Source of the DNA: Bacillota bacterium
GTDB taxonomy: Bacteria > Bacillota > Clostridia > Acetivibrionales > DTU013
DNA length: 64,000 bases
NCBI GenBank assembly: GCA_023439545.1
Contig: JAEXNT010000042.1
Coordinates: 183,512 to 247,511 of the forward strand
Reading direction: 5' to 3'
Shown here: positions 18,640-27,316 of the stretch, piece after piece
Numbering within the stretch: the stretch's first letter is position 1
Layout: every line of letters starts with the position of its first letter
Notes under the pieces: generated by a model
Databases searched by the model: none
Told to the model about the DNA's origin: nothing
The model's input: only the letters and a program-made list of their open reading frames with translations
Made by a program: the position numbers and the translations under genes

Positions 18640-19407
18640 CTACAGAGCCAAGTCTGTGTTTTCGGATACTTCCTTACGTATCCTCAAAAACTCTGGATCT
18701 ATGGTATTCCTGGGTCTTGGCAGGTTTATGTCATAAATCTGCTTGACTGTTGCGGGGCACTGGCTCATTAAAATGATCCTGTCTCCGAGATATACCGCCT
18801 CTTCTATATTGTTGGTGACGAAAACAATAGTCCTCTTTTCCTGCTGCCAGATCCTCTGAATTTCGCCCTGCATGGAGTAACGAGTCTGGGCATCCAATTG
18901 GCCGAAGGGCTCGTCCATAAGAAGTATCTCGGGATTATTGGTGTAAGCCCTGGCTATGCCGACCCTCTGCTTCATACCGCCGGACAATTGATTGGGATAG
19001 GATTTTTCAAAACCTGTAAGCCCTACAAGATCGATATATTTCTGCGCCGATTTTCTTCGGGTTGCCTTATCGACGCCGGCTATCTGGGGACCGATCTCCA
19101 CATTCGACATTACAGTCTTCCATGGCATCAGAGCAAGTCTCTGGAATACCATACTGATCCTTTTGTCATGTCCTTCCACTTTCTCGCCGTCAAGATATAA
19201 ATTTCCGCCTGCAGGCTTTTCCAACCCTGCAATAATGTTGAGCAGTACGCTTTTGCCGCAGTGGCCGGGGCCAAGGATAACCAGGAATTCGTTGTCATAG
19301 ACATCCAGTGAAATATCGGATACGGCGTCACGCACTTCGTTGTTTACGACATAACTTTGTGATATATGTTCAAGCCTCAGCTTGATGTTTTTCTTGTCCA
19401 TGGGCAT
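18640..19407 (-). CDS. Nitrate/sulfonate-type ABC ATPase
   Basis: 255-residue ATPase of the SsuB/TauB type. Walker A is GPGHCGKSV with the essential GKS, the signature LSGGMKQRVGIARA is canonical, Walker B is LLMDEPFGQLD and the H-loop VFVTNNIEEA has Asn in place of the usual His. The missing switch histidine (TN instead of TH) is unusual. The start ATG at 19407 follows GGAAAGG, and the 5' end overlaps the permease gene by 31 bp. It is the likely partner of the ATPase at 17860-18612. Confidence 0.88.
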   Translation of the reverse strand: MPMDKKNIKLRLEHISQSYVVNNEVRDAVSDISLDVYDNEFLVILGPGHCGKSVLLNIIAGLEKPAGGNLYLDGEKVEGHDKRISMVFQRLALMPWKTVMSNVEIGPQIAGVDKATRRKSAQKYIDLVGLTGFEKSYPNQLSGGMKQRVGIARAYTNNPEILLMDEPFGQLDAQTRYSMQGEIQRIWQQEKRTIVFVTNNIEEAVYLGDRIILMSQCPATVKQIYDINLPRPRNTIDPEFLRIRKEVSENTDLAL

Positions 19408-20189
19408 ACCAGCCTTTCCGCTAATTGTGTAACTATCGAAAGCATTGCTCCGACAATACCTATGGCAATCATAGACATAAGTACCAGCGGCATATCGATG
19501 GAGTCCATACCTCTTGTAATAAGGAAACCGACGCCCGATTTGGCTCCGAGCATTTCAGCGGCCAGTACGACCATCCATGCGGCGCTTGTCGATGTCCTGA
19601 TACCTGCGAATATTGCATCGAGCGCAGAGGGTATGGCTATCTGAAACAATTTCTGCCTTTGGTTGGCATCAAAAATAGTACCTACATCAAGATATAGCTG
19701 TTCGATGTTACTCATTCCTGCCTGGGTGTTTACAACAATGGATGCCAGCGAACCGAATATAACAATGAGTATCTTCGGAAATTCGCCGATACCGAACCAG
19801 ATGGTTATCAACGGGATCCAAGCAAGCGGCGGGACCGCCCTGAAAGCGTTGAAAAGTGGTGTAAACAAGGCTTTGCACTTTTTGTTCCAGCCTATGAGGA
19901 TACCGAAAGCTATACCGAATGTCCAGTCGAATATCAAAGCTGCAAATACTCGGATCAAGCTGGCCCAGACATGTCCGAATATGTTTTTGCCCTTGATCGG
20001 CTCCTGGAACAAAAGTATAAGCCTGTCCAAAGTCTCCTTCGGAGTAGGGAAATCAGAACTGCCTGACGTCGTTAGCCATAATACAATGAGTAGAAATATG
20101 GATATGACAGGCAATATCAAGTAGAGTCGGCCATAGTAAACGGCTTTTTTCTCAGCCGCACTCATAACAGCAGTTTTGTTAACACTCAT
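19377..20189 (-). CDS. ABC permease, SsuC/TauC type
   Basis: 270-residue permease with about six spans and the inner loop FDANQRQKLFQIAIPSALDAIFAGIR, the EAA-like region of the nitrate/sulfonate/taurine family, followed by AAWMVVLAAEMLGAKSGVGFLI. I chose the ATG at 20189; a GTG 12 bp upstream is in frame but lacks a site. It overlaps its sister permease gene by 4 bp. Two non-identical permeases imply a heterodimeric channel, while SsuC and TauC are normally single genes. Confidence 0.88.
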   Translation of the reverse strand: MSVNKTAVMSAAEKKAVYYGRLYLILPVISIFLLIVLWLTTSGSSDFPTPKETLDRLILLFQEPIKGKNIFGHVWASLIRVFAALIFDWTFGIAFGILIGWNKKCKALFTPLFNAFRAVPPLAWIPLITIWFGIGEFPKILIVIFGSLASIVVNTQAGMSNIEQLYLDVGTIFDANQRQKLFQIAIPSALDAIFAGIRTSTSAAWMVVLAAEMLGAKSGVGFLITRGMDSIDMPLVLMSMIAIGIVGAMLSIVTQLAERLVCPWTRKTSS

Positions 20190-21028
20190 CGCTTCTTCCA
20201 CCCCAATACTTTATTTTCAAGCATGTTTATCAACATTGTTATTACAACTCCGATGGCGCCGATAACAACTATGCCCAGGATGACCAGGTCAACCCTTCCG
20301 AACTGCCTTCCCATAAGGATCATGTAGCCCAACCCGCTGGAGGCCGCAAGCATTTCTGCCGCTACAAGAGTTGCCCAGGCGTTGCCTATGGCTACCTTAA
20401 TCCCGGCAAACGCCATGGTCATGGACGAGGGTATGCCGACTTTCCAGAATATCGTAAAATTCGATGCACCGCATGTCTTTGCAACATTTTTCAAGACCTC
20501 GCTTGTCTGCCTGATACCTGTATACGAATTGATCAGGCATGGTACAAACGCAGCGAAAAATACTATCAATGCTTTAGCCTGGAGACCTATACCAAGCCAT
20601 ACTATTGTGAGCGGAATCCATGATACGGGGGGGATGGGCCTGATTATTTCAAACAAGGGCCTCATGAATCTGTCAAACCCTTTATACCAGCCCATAAAAA
20701 GTCCCAGCGGAATTCCAATTATAATCGCTAATCCAAAGCCAGACAGGGCAACTGTGAGGCTTGATAATATATTGACTCCGATCACTGCTCCGTCCGGATC
20801 AGGATTGGAAAGCTTTACTATAAACAGATTGAAAATCTTTATTGGCGCGGAAAGATATTTGCTATCTACAATTCCGGCAGCTGCTACTATCTGCCATAAA
20901 ATCAGGAAGCTTAAAATACCTGTGACCGACAGTATGGCATTCTGATATTGTGTTCTCTTTCTCTGGTTCTGAATCGCTGCGACCAGTTCGGCGTTGCTTA
21001 GAGGCTTAAAGTTCGAATTTTGTCCCAA
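20186..21028 (-). CDS. ABC permease, SsuC/TauC type
   Basis: 280-residue permease, sister of the next gene. It has a first span at about 35-55, then IRPIPPVSWIPLTIVWLGIGLQ and the EAA-like loop KTCGASNFTIFWKVGIPSSM, followed by ATLVAAEMLAASSGLGYMI. The start is a TTG at 21028 with GAGGAA seven bases upstream; no better ATG is near. It follows the binding-protein gene after a hairpin-bearing gap. Confidence 0.88.
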   Translation of the reverse strand: MGQNSNFKPLSNAELVAAIQNQRKRTQYQNAILSVTGILSFLILWQIVAAAGIVDSKYLSAPIKIFNLFIVKLSNPDPDGAVIGVNILSSLTVALSGFGLAIIIGIPLGLFMGWYKGFDRFMRPLFEIIRPIPPVSWIPLTIVWLGIGLQAKALIVFFAAFVPCLINSYTGIRQTSEVLKNVAKTCGASNFTIFWKVGIPSSMTMAFAGIKVAIGNAWATLVAAEMLAASSGLGYMILMGRQFGRVDLVILGIVVIGAIGVVITMLINMLENKVLGWKKR

Positions 21029-21067
21029 CTTTCAATTCCTCACTTTCTGAAGAATAATTTGAATGAT

Positions 21068-21101
21068 TATTCTCCCCTGCCCTGAAGGACAGGGGAGAAT
21101 A
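21068..21101 (-). promoter_or_regulatory. Strong intercistronic hairpin after the binding-protein gene
   Basis: TATTCTCCCCTG (21068-21079) pairs perfectly with 21090-21101 around a 10-nt loop. In the minus-strand transcript it lies 11 bp after the binding-protein stop and 40 bp before the permease start, with no T run. Partial termination or 3' end protection of the binding-protein message is the likely role. Confidence 0.7.
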
Positions 21102-21112
21102 TAGCTGTACCC

Positions 21113-22279
21113 TTAGTATTTTATTCCCTGGTTGTCGAGCATTTCTTTTATGCCATTGGCAACGGACGGGTCGACCTGGTTTTTATCCAGGAAACTGCTG
21201 CGGTCGTCATTAGTGTACTTGCCCTGTGAAACGAAGAAGTCGAATCCTATGAGAATATCTTTCTCAGCCTGAATCAGATCTCTCTTTGTATAAAGCTTTG
21301 TGTCATCAGCCGATTTGGTCGTAAACAGGCCGAGGTACTGGGACATCGAGGGTCCTCTATACCAGTCGATAACACGAGTAGCTATGCTTTCGTCAACTTT
21401 CAGGCCTTCGTCGGTGCAGTTCTCAAGGTACCATTCAGCAGCCTGTTTCTTGTTTGCATCGCTCTTGCTGACCCACTCTGCAGTGAAGTGGAATAATGCA
21501 ACTGCCTTTTCAATGAGCTCTTTTTTCTGCTGGAGAGTCTCATCTGTTACAACTGTTCCGCAAGGAGCTTTAAATCCTAGTTCTCCTGCATCTGCAACCC
21601 TTACGAAGCCTGCATCTTCTGCGTTGAATGCTACTGCATTCCAAACGCCGAGTCCGTCGCCCGTGCCGCCTTTAAATCCGGTAAGGGCATTGGCTACGTC
21701 CATGTTGACCGACTTGACATCCTTAAGCGTCAGACCAACCTTCTGGAGTGCTGTAACAAGCGTTGCCTGGGCAGTTGTTCCGGCAGGGTAGATCCAGGTC
21801 GTTCCCTTCCAGTTTTCAGGTTTGGACGGATCCTTTGAGAGAGGACTGTCCTTACGAGCGAACAGGGCAAGGTTTTCTTCATAATCGTTTATGTCTATGA
21901 TTTTAAACCCTTTTTTCAATCCGGTTGCAAGACCTCCCAAACCCATGCTGCCGATATCCCACTCGGAGTTTGCTTCCAGCATCGCCGGACCATTTGTGAA
22001 AGGAACGTACTGAACTTCGATGTTCAATTCCTTGAAATAACCTAATTTATCTGCAAACAAGTACGGATAGGATAACGGAGAACCAGTAAAGAAACCTACG
22101 CGAAGCACCTGCTTTTCTTTGAAAGGCTCAAGACCGAAGGTTGTTTTTGCATCACTTACAGAACTGACTTCCTGGGTGGTGCTGGGTGCTGGATTTTGAG
22201 TATTGCCACAAGCTGCGAGCATTCCTAAAACCAGAACTGCACACAACAGAAGTGCTACTAGCTTTGAATATTGTTTCAT
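21113..22279 (-). CDS. ABC substrate-binding lipoprotein, SsuA/NMT1-like
   Basis: 388-residue binding protein starting at the ATG at 22279, which follows GGAGAGAGG; the frame is open 21 codons further up without a site. The lipobox LAACG is at about residues 20-24. The mature protein has the nitrate/sulfonate/taurine binding fold: VLRVGFFTGSPLSYPYLFADKLGYFKEL-type opening, then the NMT1-like middle and a helical C-terminus. It delivers substrate to the double permease and ATPase set that follows. The ligand is expected to be a small organic anion. Confidence 0.87.
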   Translation of the reverse strand: MKQYSKLVALLLCAVLVLGMLAACGNTQNPAPSTTQEVSSVSDAKTTFGLEPFKEKQVLRVGFFTGSPLSYPYLFADKLGYFKELNIEVQYVPFTNGPAMLEANSEWDIGSMGLGGLATGLKKGFKIIDINDYEENLALFARKDSPLSKDPSKPENWKGTTWIYPAGTTAQATLVTALQKVGLTLKDVKSVNMDVANALTGFKGGTGDGLGVWNAVAFNAEDAGFVRVADAGELGFKAPCGTVVTDETLQQKKELIEKAVALFHFTAEWVSKSDANKKQAAEWYLENCTDEGLKVDESIATRVIDWYRGPSMSQYLGLFTTKSADDTKLYTKRDLIQAEKDILIGFDFFVSQGKYTNDDRSSFLDKNQVDPSVANGIKEMLDNQGIKY

Positions 22280-22395
22280 TTTACTAATCCTCTCTCCTTC
22301 TTTAATATGGTTGATGTTAGATTTATATAGAACACGAAGCATAAAAGCCCCAAGGTTCCCTAAGATTAGAACTTGCCTGTGACTCCGAACCGGAC

Positions 22396-23310
22396 TTAAT
22401 CAAGCTTGGAAAAATGCTCTTCGAAAATCTTTGTGATTGCGCTTGTATCTTGTTTTGCGAGGCCTTTTCCCTTGGCGTTTTCATTGATCATCTGGACAAA
22501 GCCGGCTATTAGAGGTGTCACTCCGGCGTCCTTGGTCATCTGAATACCCAGCGCTGCATCCTTGCATAACAGTTCTACCGTAAAGGTCGGATTGTCATAT
22601 TCTTCGGAAACGATCCTCCTTGCGGTTTCCCTGAATAACCCGCTTACAGTTGCAGCATCGCTGTTTGCCACAACGTCATAGAATACTTTTTTGTCGACGC
22701 CGACTATTTCTGTTAAAGCCATTACCTCGGTACTGACACAATTGATAACCGAAAACATCAATTGATTCAGCAGCTTCACAGAATTACCCGTGCCGTTGCC
22801 ACCAACTCTGACCACTTTTTTTGCAAAAGTCAGCAATGCCGGTAATGCAAATTCGATTGCTTTCTCGGGGCCTCCCGACGGAAGCAGCCAATTTCCTACA
22901 GCACTTGGCCTTCCGAGTATGGGAGCATCTACGTAACTTGCCCCCTTTGCCGCTACTATTTCTGCACCCTTTTGTGAGGTTTGCGGACTGACCGTACTGG
23001 TATCCACAACAACATGCTCATCAGTCAGTGAATCCAGCAGACCGCTATCGCCGCTAATTACCTCAAATACCTGCTTTGGCGCGGGCAGCGACATGATAAT
23101 AAGTTTTGCTTCCTTTGCAAGCTCTGCCGGACTTGCAGCAACCTCACCTCCTTTACCCATTACATAATCCTGAGCTGCAGGGAATGGGTCATAGGCTGCG
23201 ACTTTGAAACCATTTGCCATCAAACGGTCAAGCATGCATTTTCCCATTGTCCCAACACCGATGAGCCCTACTTTACCTGATTTATTTGTCAATTCTGTCG
23301 ATGATATCAT
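22396..23310 (-). CDS. 3-hydroxyisobutyrate dehydrogenase-like oxidoreductase
   Basis: NAD(P)-dependent beta-hydroxyacid dehydrogenase family protein of 304 residues. The Rossmann motif GLIGVGTMGKCML is near residue 15, the substrate loop DAPILGRPSAVGNW corresponds to the family DAPVSGG region with an unusual LGRP, and GNGTGNSVKLLNQ holds the catalytic-lysine region (GxxxKxxxN). The chosen ATG at 23310 follows GGGGGAG and overlaps the upstream gene by 29 bp; upstream in-frame ATGs lack a site. Relatives act on 3-hydroxyisobutyrate, tartronate semialdehyde, glyoxylate or sulfolactaldehyde. Which one applies here is open. Confidence 0.85.
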   Translation of the reverse strand: MISSTELTNKSGKVGLIGVGTMGKCMLDRLMANGFKVAAYDPFPAAQDYVMGKGGEVAASPAELAKEAKLIIMSLPAPKQVFEVISGDSGLLDSLTDEHVVVDTSTVSPQTSQKGAEIVAAKGASYVDAPILGRPSAVGNWLLPSGGPEKAIEFALPALLTFAKKVVRVGGNGTGNSVKLLNQLMFSVINCVSTEVMALTEIVGVDKKVFYDVVANSDAATVSGLFRETARRIVSEEYDNPTFTVELLCKDAALGIQMTKDAGVTPLIAGFVQMINENAKGKGLAKQDTSAITKIFEEHFSKLD

Positions 23311-25246
23311 AGAGAACTCCCCCTTCTGCATCCTTGGGAACATCCATTCCCATAATCTTTGAAATGGTTGGCGCCACATCAATTATCCGTGCAGCGTATT
23401 TGCGTTCGTACGGCTTTACGCCTGGACCCGCCATGATCATCACCGCATGCATATCATGCAGTGAGGGCAGAGCCAGATGAACACCTGTAAAGTTTTTGCA
23501 CAGGGCTGCTGGTTCATATAGTTCGGGATTTACAATTATCCTTTCCGATCCATCCCTGTATTTGACTGCTGTTCTGTATATAAAAGGGTGTGACATATAT
23601 CCAGGCTTCCAGGCGTATATAACATCACCGACTCTGTCGAAACCCGGTCCTTCCTGGATACCCAATGCTCCGGCTTCTTTCTTTTTAAGCGCGAGTGCTA
23701 CAACTCTTTCACCGGTTTCAGGGTTCTTCATCTCGTATAACGCCTTGATAATCTCTTCCTGAACCCTTTCATAATCCTTTTGTTCTACAATTCCATGAGG
23801 GTCTCTGCCTTTCAGGTTAATAAAGATATGGGCGTGACACGGCTCCAGCGGATGGCATTTGGTATTTTCCCATCTGATGCTCAGATTGCTCGGGTTGTCG
23901 TGTGATAAATCCAGCACATATTCAAGCAGGCCATTTCTGGACAGGTGTTCCTTTACATACGGACTCCAGTCCAAATGAGTCATACCGTGATCGGAGATCA
24001 GTATTACAAGCGTTTCTTCCAGGTTTACAGCTTCGAGAATCTTTCCGATGTTCCTGTCTACCTGTTTGTAAACCGTTCTGATCTGCTCCATGCACCATTC
24101 AGCCTTGTCGGGATCATACACCCTTGCTTCAGGCACAATTCCCGAGTACAGTACATGCTCGATATGGTCTATCGTACCGACCCATGAAAAGCCCAGATCC
24201 CACTCCTTATTGGAAAGCACGTACTTCGTGGCATTGCCCCACCAATCGGCGTGGAATCCCAGCTGCTCCATATAGAGCCCGGCCGGCATCCAGCCGTCCA
24301 TGAACGCCCAGGGGTCGTCCACTTCCATGTAGGTTCCCGCTACCTTTTTTACTTCGTCTGTCAAACTGGCGGGTACTGAATAATTTTCTGCGGTATTTAT
24401 TGCAGATTGGTATAATTTAAAGCTACTGCCGTCTTTTGAAAGCTCGAAAAGCTGAAATCTGAAGCAACCGTCTCTTTTGCCGTCTCTGGCATTGAAGTTC
24501 CTTGTGATCCAGGGACCATAGTCACCCAGGGTAATATCAGTCAAAGCCGTGGCTGCATCCTTTGTTTCAGCGATCAAAACTCTGTCATAACCTTCCTCAC
24601 TTGACGCGTACATGGCAACCTGCATTCTGTAGCCTTCTATATAAGTCGGAGGTACCGTTATTTCAAATTCCAGAACGGGTCTGAAACTGTCCGGCAGGTT
24701 GGTCCAGCTCTCCGCGAGCCGCGGCATGATCTGCACCGCTCTGCCCGGTATCTGGTTGCAATTTAACAGCTTGTCTGAAAAAACAGCGCTTGACGCGACA
24801 TCCCAAAGAGGCATGTAAAAGTATCTGAAAGGAGGATTCAGCGAACCTGCAAGCTGAACTCCCTGATTTTCATCGATGCCGCCGAGAGGGAACGTTACAG
24901 GCCAATTGATCAAAGCAGTCTTCAACCCGCTGCGGTTTCCGACATCCCAAAGCGTTTCACAGAGCACTTCATTCCTGTCAAAGGAAGTATGCCAGTGGTC
25001 TAGCTCTTCACCGGCATGCTTCACCATAAGACTGGGAACGCCGTTTGTTCCTGAACCGGCGCCGCTGACTATGGCAGTCCATGCTGCGGCAGTGAGGGGA
25101 GGGAAGACGGTTTCCAGTCTGGAAAATACCCCCTGATCCATAAGCCTTGCTGTGTTAGGCATGTTGCCTTCCTTTGCAAACTTCTTTACGAGGTCGGGCA
25201 TAGCGGCATCAAGTCCCAGGAATAGGACTTTCCTCTTTTTATCCAT
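23282..25246 (-). CDS. Alkaline phosphatase superfamily phosphodiesterase-like enzyme
   Basis: 654-residue cytoplasmic enzyme of the type I phosphodiesterase/nucleotide pyrophosphatase branch of the alkaline phosphatase superfamily. The metal Asp is in LFLGLDAAMPD (about residue 13), the nucleophile Thr in PPLTAAAWTAIVSG (about 50-60), a second metal set in LISDHGMTHLDW (about 425) and the late His in VHLALPSLHDMHAVM, followed by IDVAPTISKIMGM. Between them is a large cap region (about 190-330). The start follows GGGGG. It is the first gene of the minus-strand operon and probably removes an ester group from the imported compound. Phosphodiester, phosphonate-ester or sulfate-ester substrates are all possible. 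Confidence 0.8.
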   Translation of the reverse strand: MDKKRKVLFLGLDAAMPDLVKKFAKEGNMPNTARLMDQGVFSRLETVFPPLTAAAWTAIVSGAGSGTNGVPSLMVKHAGEELDHWHTSFDRNEVLCETLWDVGNRSGLKTALINWPVTFPLGGIDENQGVQLAGSLNPPFRYFYMPLWDVASSAVFSDKLLNCNQIPGRAVQIMPRLAESWTNLPDSFRPVLEFEITVPPTYIEGYRMQVAMYASSEEGYDRVLIAETKDAATALTDITLGDYGPWITRNFNARDGKRDGCFRFQLFELSKDGSSFKLYQSAINTAENYSVPASLTDEVKKVAGTYMEVDDPWAFMDGWMPAGLYMEQLGFHADWWGNATKYVLSNKEWDLGFSWVGTIDHIEHVLYSGIVPEARVYDPDKAEWCMEQIRTVYKQVDRNIGKILEAVNLEETLVILISDHGMTHLDWSPYVKEHLSRNGLLEYVLDLSHDNPSNLSIRWENTKCHPLEPCHAHIFINLKGRDPHGIVEQKDYERVQEEIIKALYEMKNPETGERVVALALKKKEAGALGIQEGPGFDRVGDVIYAWKPGYMSHPFIYRTAVKYRDGSERIIVNPELYEPAALCKNFTGVHLALPSLHDMHAVMIMAGPGVKPYERKYAARIIDVAPTISKIMGMDVPKDAEGGVLYDIIDRIDK

Positions 25247-25314
25247 TGTTTTACCCCCTAATTTGTTACTATTGGTTTCATCTGCTGAATTTATTAAGAC
25301 TTCTGAAGAATAAA

Positions 25315-25361
25315 TACCATTTTGATTACTGGTATTATGTATACTACCAGTATGATACCAC
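25315..25361 (-). promoter_or_regulatory. Candidate GntR operator/promoter region of the oxyanion operon
   Basis: ACTGGTA (25328-25334) and TACCAGT (25345-25351) form a perfect inverted repeat with GTATAC in the middle. Further TACCA copies lie at 25315 and 25357, giving an array of TACCA/TGGTA half-sites about 70 to 115 bp upstream of the first gene of the minus-strand operon. HutC-type regulators bind GTnTAnAC-like palindromes, so the GntR protein of this operon is the obvious candidate ligand. Confidence 0.5.
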
Positions 25362-25452
25362 CCGCCCTTAAAGCTAACAATGGTAATTCTTACATGACTT
25401 AATGCATCTCTACTATTAACGATCTTTTTGAATTATGTAAAGTAAATATTTC

Positions 25453-25490
25453 TGTAAAAAAAACTCTCCGCGTTGGAAGATAACGGAGAG
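25453..25490 (-). terminator. Rho-independent terminator of the LarA-like gene
   Basis: In the minus-strand transcript CTCTCCG and CGGAGAG (25484-25490 and 25464-25470) pair around a 13-nt loop and are followed by eight T. A smaller palindrome, AGCCTGAAGCAGGCT, lies just after the stop codon at about 25516-25530. The LarA-like gene is therefore its own unit, separate from the operon starting at 25246. Confidence 0.85.
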
Positions 25491-25532
25491 CTATAGCAGC
25501 AGAACCAGTATATAAAGCCTGCTTCAGGCTTT

Positions 25533-26963
25533 TTATTCCTTCATGCAAAGATGAACAGCCGCTGTTTTAAAGGTTCTGGGCAGGGCAAGAATGTTTGGGT
25601 TATCGCCGACAAACTTTTTTGCATCCCTCAGCGCATCTTCAAAGGTCGCCCTTGTTTTCATGCCCATACCTCTTGCGTACCCGGGTTCCTGGGCGCCTAC
25701 GATATAAATGGCCGAGCAGTTCATTTCCGCTATATGACCGCACGATATCATTGAAAATGCATGGAATGGGTGGTATCCATAGTTGAAACGGTACTTGCTG
25801 ATGTACTCCTGCTTTGTACTCAGATACTCTCCAAACTTTTCTATATCGGGAAGTATGTTGTTATAATCGCTTTGGAAGAGCCCGTAAACCTCTTTGTAAG
25901 AGGGAAATTCTTCGTCGTGGAAATAGCCGTTGCATATGGATGAGCAGATTACGACACAGTTGTCCTTCAAAATCCTCTTGTGCCTTATGATCTGTGCAGA
26001 TATGGCCTGAAGCATGAGTATAGGGTTTGTGCCCATACCGTTTCCATAATGAAATGCCTGCGGCATGCCGAAAACCATTATATCGTACTTCTTTTCCGCC
26101 CACTTCACATATGTCCTCTTATCGGCCACCTCCCAGGACAGAGGCTGAATATCATTTGCATAACCGGCAAATACCGCGATCTGCCTCATGTACGTATCAA
26201 GTACGGCGTCCACTGTAAAGAATTTCTTTCCCATGGATTTCTCCATGTGCCGGCCTATGGCATCGAACTTGCTTCTCATCAGGCTGTGGTTACTGACAGG
26301 GGTAAAGTCTTCCCGGTGCATCACATGCGGTATGTGATGTGAGCCTATGCTCTCCCAGTGGGTTATCCCCGTCGTACAATGTTTATATCCGCCGGAATAA
26401 CCCCCGTACGGGTTGCCGAGGGTATGCCCGATTAGTACCGAAAGATCGGAATCATGGACTTCCTTGTTCATAATAACTCTGTCGCCCAGTTCATCATAAC
26501 CTAAATCTATCAGATTGTTCCAATCTTCACTGTCGTGGTTCACTATCTGGTTTGAATACCAGAATTCATTAAATACCTTGTCGCCAAGAAGCGATCTGAT
26601 CTCTTCCTTTGTATTCTTTCTATGCAGGCCATTGCTGCAAATAAGCTTTATGTCTCTCTTGTCGACACCGGCCTTAACGAGCTCTTCAATTATTATTGGA
26701 ATTGAAACCTTTCTGTGAGAAGTCTCTTGAAAACCCCCCTTCACCTTGTCCGGAAAAACTATCGTGACCTTGCTGCCTTTTTTCACAAGCTGGGATATCG
26801 GCGGCATACCTACAGGATTAAGTATTGCCTTCCTTGTTTCTTCTTCGGGATTATTAAGGAACGGAGGGTCCGGCACAGTCTCTCCCGGAATAAAAATATC
26901 CGTATTGTCAGGCAGGTTTGCCTCCATTAAGCCGTGACCATATTCAAAGGACAGTTTCTTCAT
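25533..26963 (-). CDS. LarA-type nickel-pincer racemase/epimerase (DUF2088)
   Basis: 476-residue homologue of lactate racemase LarA, which uses the nickel pincer nucleotide cofactor to racemise or epimerise 2-hydroxy acids. The family active-site set is present: His114 in NGLHRKN, His180 in IGHTLGNPYGG, Lys194 in YSGGYKHCTTG, and a histidine-rich stretch GSHHIPHVMH. The ATG at 26963 follows GAGGAGG; an in-frame start 57 bp upstream has none. No LarB, LarC or LarE maturation gene is in the window. LarA homologues act on several hydroxy acids, so lactate is not certain; the neighbourhood suggests a hydroxy acid from the oxyanion operon. Confidence 0.85.
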   Translation of the reverse strand: MKKLSFEYGHGLMEANLPDNTDIFIPGETVPDPPFLNNPEEETRKAILNPVGMPPISQLVKKGSKVTIVFPDKVKGGFQETSHRKVSIPIIIEELVKAGVDKRDIKLICSNGLHRKNTKEEIRSLLGDKVFNEFWYSNQIVNHDSEDWNNLIDLGYDELGDRVIMNKEVHDSDLSVLIGHTLGNPYGGYSGGYKHCTTGITHWESIGSHHIPHVMHREDFTPVSNHSLMRSKFDAIGRHMEKSMGKKFFTVDAVLDTYMRQIAVFAGYANDIQPLSWEVADKRTYVKWAEKKYDIMVFGMPQAFHYGNGMGTNPILMLQAISAQIIRHKRILKDNCVVICSSICNGYFHDEEFPSYKEVYGLFQSDYNNILPDIEKFGEYLSTKQEYISKYRFNYGYHPFHAFSMISCGHIAEMNCSAIYIVGAQEPGYARGMGMKTRATFEDALRDAKKFVGDNPNILALPRTFKTAAVHLCMKE

Positions 26964-27316
26964 TAACTTAGCCTCCTCTTGACACCTGAGTATTAATTGC
27001 TGGTTTTTTACATACGCCAAACTTTGTTAATTATATTGCGCATATATTGCCGCTGCTATTCTCATAATGTTAACAACCGGTTACAAAGCTTTATAATAAA
27101 GGACGCATACCTCATAAAGTAGATATGCGGTCTGCTGCCCGTCGGCTCCTGTATTGCCTTGAAATTTCATCAGGTGAGGCCATATTGGAAATTCCGCAAA
27201 AAAAGCAGCAATTTAATCTGGTCTATTTACTCATGAAAATCAGAATTGTATACTTAAATAAAACAATTTGTCAGGATTGGATACGCACCGAACCTGACTT
27301 TCCGATGGAGGCCGGT
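26964..27316. other. Divergent intergenic region between LarA-like and aldolase-like genes
   Basis: 353 bp with no supported gene. It holds the start region of two divergent genes and one good promoter (27070-27097). The frame upstream of 27317 is open back to 27125, but the residues there do not look like the aldolase family, and no ribosome binding site supports a longer start. Confidence 0.6.
27070..27097 (+). promoter_or_regulatory. Predicted sigma-A promoter for the aldolase-like gene
   Basis: TTAACA (27070-27075) and TATAAT (27092-27097) match the -35 and -10 consensus in 5/6 and 6/6 positions with a 16-bp spacer. It lies about 220 bp upstream of the chosen start, leaving a long leader. 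Confidence 0.5.

Noticed and set aside
27125..27316. 64-residue N-terminal extension of the aldolase-like protein
   Set aside because: No ribosome binding site at 27125, sequence unlike the family, while GGAGG precedes the ATG at 27317.
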